From Priapulus caudatus (lineage: Eukaryota > Priapulida > Priapulimorpha > Priapulimorphida > Priapulidae), in contig NW_014578704.1 of NCBI RefSeq assembly GCF_000485595.1, positions 24,908-46,053 on the forward strand: a DNA stretch of 21,146 nt. The letters run 5' to 3'. Every line of letters begins with the position of its first letter. The first letter of the stretch is position 1. The notes under the pieces are model-generated. The model had not been told where the DNA came from and ran no database searches. It was given only the letters and a program-made list of their open reading frames with translations. The position numbers and the translations under genes were made by a program. This document shows, one piece after another, positions 19,261 through 21,146 of this stretch.

Positions 19261-20237
19261 TTCTTTACAGTTGACTATTTTGCTACCGAATGAACAAAAC
19301 CTTCTCGAAATGGACGATATTTGGCAACAGACAGTCGTTGAAGGCTTATGAGTTCGGCAAAGGGAAGAGATCAAGCGCATGAAACGGCGGTCAACGAAAG
19401 ACTATGTTTACCAATCCTGTGTTGGATGATATTTATGTATTCGCATAAAATGTAGGAGCAAGGGAGAATGATGTTAAGCGGAATGTTTGATTGCGATATC
19501 GCGCAACAGTATAATGTAAATGACAATAAATGGAAAGAAATGGAAAGAGTAAGATATGTGTTGTTTGTATCTATCATCATTGATTTCTTTCTAACTTCTA
19601 CCTTCTACTTTATACTGGACATCCGTGGAAGAATAACGGTCGAGGAGTGGCGGCAACTCTCCTAGTGCAATGTGAAAGATTAGTATATAAATATTTTTAG
19701 ATAACTGCAAGTAAGACAGTAAACGTGTTCCAGAGATCGAATTAAGCTTGCTCTGGGCCAGGCACTCAGTACTGAGAGCGACTAGCATACGGCAATATGA
19801 CCTCGTTGTAGTTGCCCAGCCAGAGATGTGTTTCGCTTCTCGGAGTTGGCTAATTAACAAGATACTGCCGGACTCCAAAATGTTTTGGGCCCAGAGAGAC
19901 GCCAGTGAATTGCTGTGCTGTTTGGACAGTGAGCAGTGACTCTCCGGTAGCAGGTTCCAGCTTTGATTGTTCTAAGAAAGAAGCTGAAACCTTGTACCAT
20001 TCTGTCCAGGTTCCTGATTTGTTGTACGTGAGCCGGTGTGTGCCGCGGCATATGCTGGTGCTTTTTGGTGAGGAAGGATGGAATGTCGACTGCATACCGA
20101 TTTTTCATTGATTTTAACGAAATTTTGAACATCTGCTTGATGGCAACCATTTTCACAACTGTCCCTCCAGCGTAGACTGGTCCTCGGTGTCGACATATTT
20201 TTATTGAGATATCTCTACTCACAAGCTTACGTAACAT
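19261..20237. other. No supportable gene
   Basis: Several 60-150 residue open frames occur on both strands. The longest is minus-strand 19854-20303, which overlaps the G-rich hAT-like end and matches nothing I recognise. No consistent splice pattern is visible. Confidence 0.4.
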
Positions 20238-20290
20238 CAGTGGCGGGGATTTTAAGGGGGGGGGTGGATTGGTGGCTAGCCACCCCCTCT
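20238..20290. mobile_element. Possible hAT-type terminus
   Basis: The sequence CAGTGGCGGGGATTTTAA followed by a G8 run matches the style of many hAT ends (CAGTGGCGG...GGGGG). The complementary end (CCGCCACTG) is not found in the window, so the element, if real, runs past the edge or is truncated. Confidence 0.3.
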
Positions 20291-20590
20291 GTTGGACTAA
20301 CAAATATTTTACATAGTCGCGCGGGCTGTATAAACGTCACCTGATGCACATAGGTTAAATTATATAATTGAGTGGCTAAAGCAGCAGTTACAACCTTTTT
20401 CAGGCAATTGCCAAGAACAAGAGTTTTGCTGTCGCCTCAAACCGCAGCGTGGTCACCCCTACACATTTATAGTGTTTCTTATAGGCATGATTTGCATTTA
20501 TGCAAAGTGCGGCTCGCAAAATGTTCAACTATGGATCTGACAGAAAAAGACTTTCACCCCTGCAGTAATGGCACGTACCTAGGGTTCAGA

Positions 20591-20607
20591 GGGGGGGGGG
20601 GGGGGGG
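20591..20607. repeat. G17 homopolymer
   Basis: Seventeen consecutive G residues. They may form a quadruplex and are prone to length error in sequencing. Confidence 0.95.
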
Positions 20608-20631
20608 CGTTTCAAGCCGTGAAAACGTTCG

Positions 20632-20883
20632 TGGTCGATCGCGTTCGCTATTCAGAATTATTGGAATTATGATGACGAAGCTGTGACTGTCATTGGAACG
20701 ACGAAACAAGCTCAACCAAATGGCAGCTTTCAGCTAGAGCCCTATGTTTTTGATTTTATCCTAGGGAAAATTCACGCGGGGCCTCCCGAGCACATGCCTC
20801 CCGGAGGCTGTTTCAAGATGGCGATGGGCAAGTCTAGCTGGCAAGGTGGCGAATTCCAAATCACGCAATCTAAACACTTTTGA
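20632..20883 (+). other. Unassigned open frame, possibly a decayed element
   Basis: A plus-strand frame of 83 codons without a clear ATG start reads SIAFAIQNYWNYDDEAVT and later NGSFQLEPYVFDFI, which has natural-looking residue use. It ends at TGA at 20881-20883. The FQLEPYVFD stretch recalls PYxFEP-type segments in proteins of some animal transposons, but that resemblance is weak. The rest of 20291-21146 holds nothing I can name. Confidence 0.2.
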
Positions 20884-21146
20884 CTTTGGGAAAAAGTCAA
20901 GGGTCGAAGGAGTTTTATCTTTTTAATATACTCCGCTTCGATGAAGGAAAGGGCAGTCAAAGGTGGCCTATATTAAACTCTAATGACCTATACATGGGCA
21001 ATTAATATACTGAAAAGTATGATCCGAGTCCTTTGTGACTTTGGTGATCGCGGACACGCAGCCGCGGTAATATGATAAGCATGAAATAATACACTAGCGT
21101 ATAAGCGTTGGATCCGTTGATAAGATCAACATGTACGCAGGGTTAA

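Noticed and set aside
19854-20303. 149-residue minus-strand frame
   Set aside because: It overlaps the G-rich hAT-like end, begins in a poly-Pro artefact, and shows no known motif.

Overview
This window is nuclear DNA from an animal, most likely an invertebrate. Two recognisable protein-coding genes are split into exons with GT-AG junctions. Their introns run from about 300 to 1,550 bases and are full of microsatellites. The rest is AT-rich DNA packed with short non-autonomous DNA transposons. The dispersed repeat at 14864-15148 resembles repeats common in marine invertebrates such as molluscs and annelids, but the sequence alone does not fix the phylum. There is no bacterial gene organisation, CRISPR array or RNA gene that I can support.

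Layout. 1-5138 has no supportable gene: a GC-rich patch (about 300-1650), AT-rich DNA, a 1.6 kb element bounded by long degenerate inverted repeats (3096-4712) and a long poly(A) run. 5139-5701 is a well-delimited 563-bp piggyBac-like miniature element. 5813-6040 holds two repeat modules that recur at 12921-13234. Between those modules lies a minus-strand gene (6059-12844). Nine phase-consistent exons encode 805 residues of the centrosomal protein CEP97 (leucine-rich repeats, then a long disordered middle, then an IQ motif with a helical tail). Its first coding exon or exons could not be found. Its largest intron holds an unassigned exon-like reading frame (8976-9233) with its own poly(A) signal, plus a TG-rich microsatellite.

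13755-14502 carries the last two exons of a minus-strand secreted lectin-type gene with a fibrinogen C-terminal domain. The 5' part of that domain is not in the remaining 6.6 kb. Beyond it come a GA tract, palindromic tandem repeats, an ACGC microsatellite, a duplicated 146-bp dispersed repeat, a 580-bp purine-rich strand, and two large foldback elements only 114 bp apart. These are 16388-17232 (hAT-like ends) and 17356-17994 (9-bp target duplication, Mutator-like). A decayed Merlin-type transposase lies at about 18870-19260, and a hAT-like terminus and a G17 run lie near the end.

Functionally, the CEP97 and fibrinogen-domain genes have unrelated roles (centriole capping and cilium control versus extracellular recognition) and simply share a strand. 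The most notable structure is the pair of about 115-bp inverted repeats enclosing all visible CEP97 exons, one of which appears to supply the gene's poly(A) signal. The densest unexplained structure is the cluster of foldback elements.
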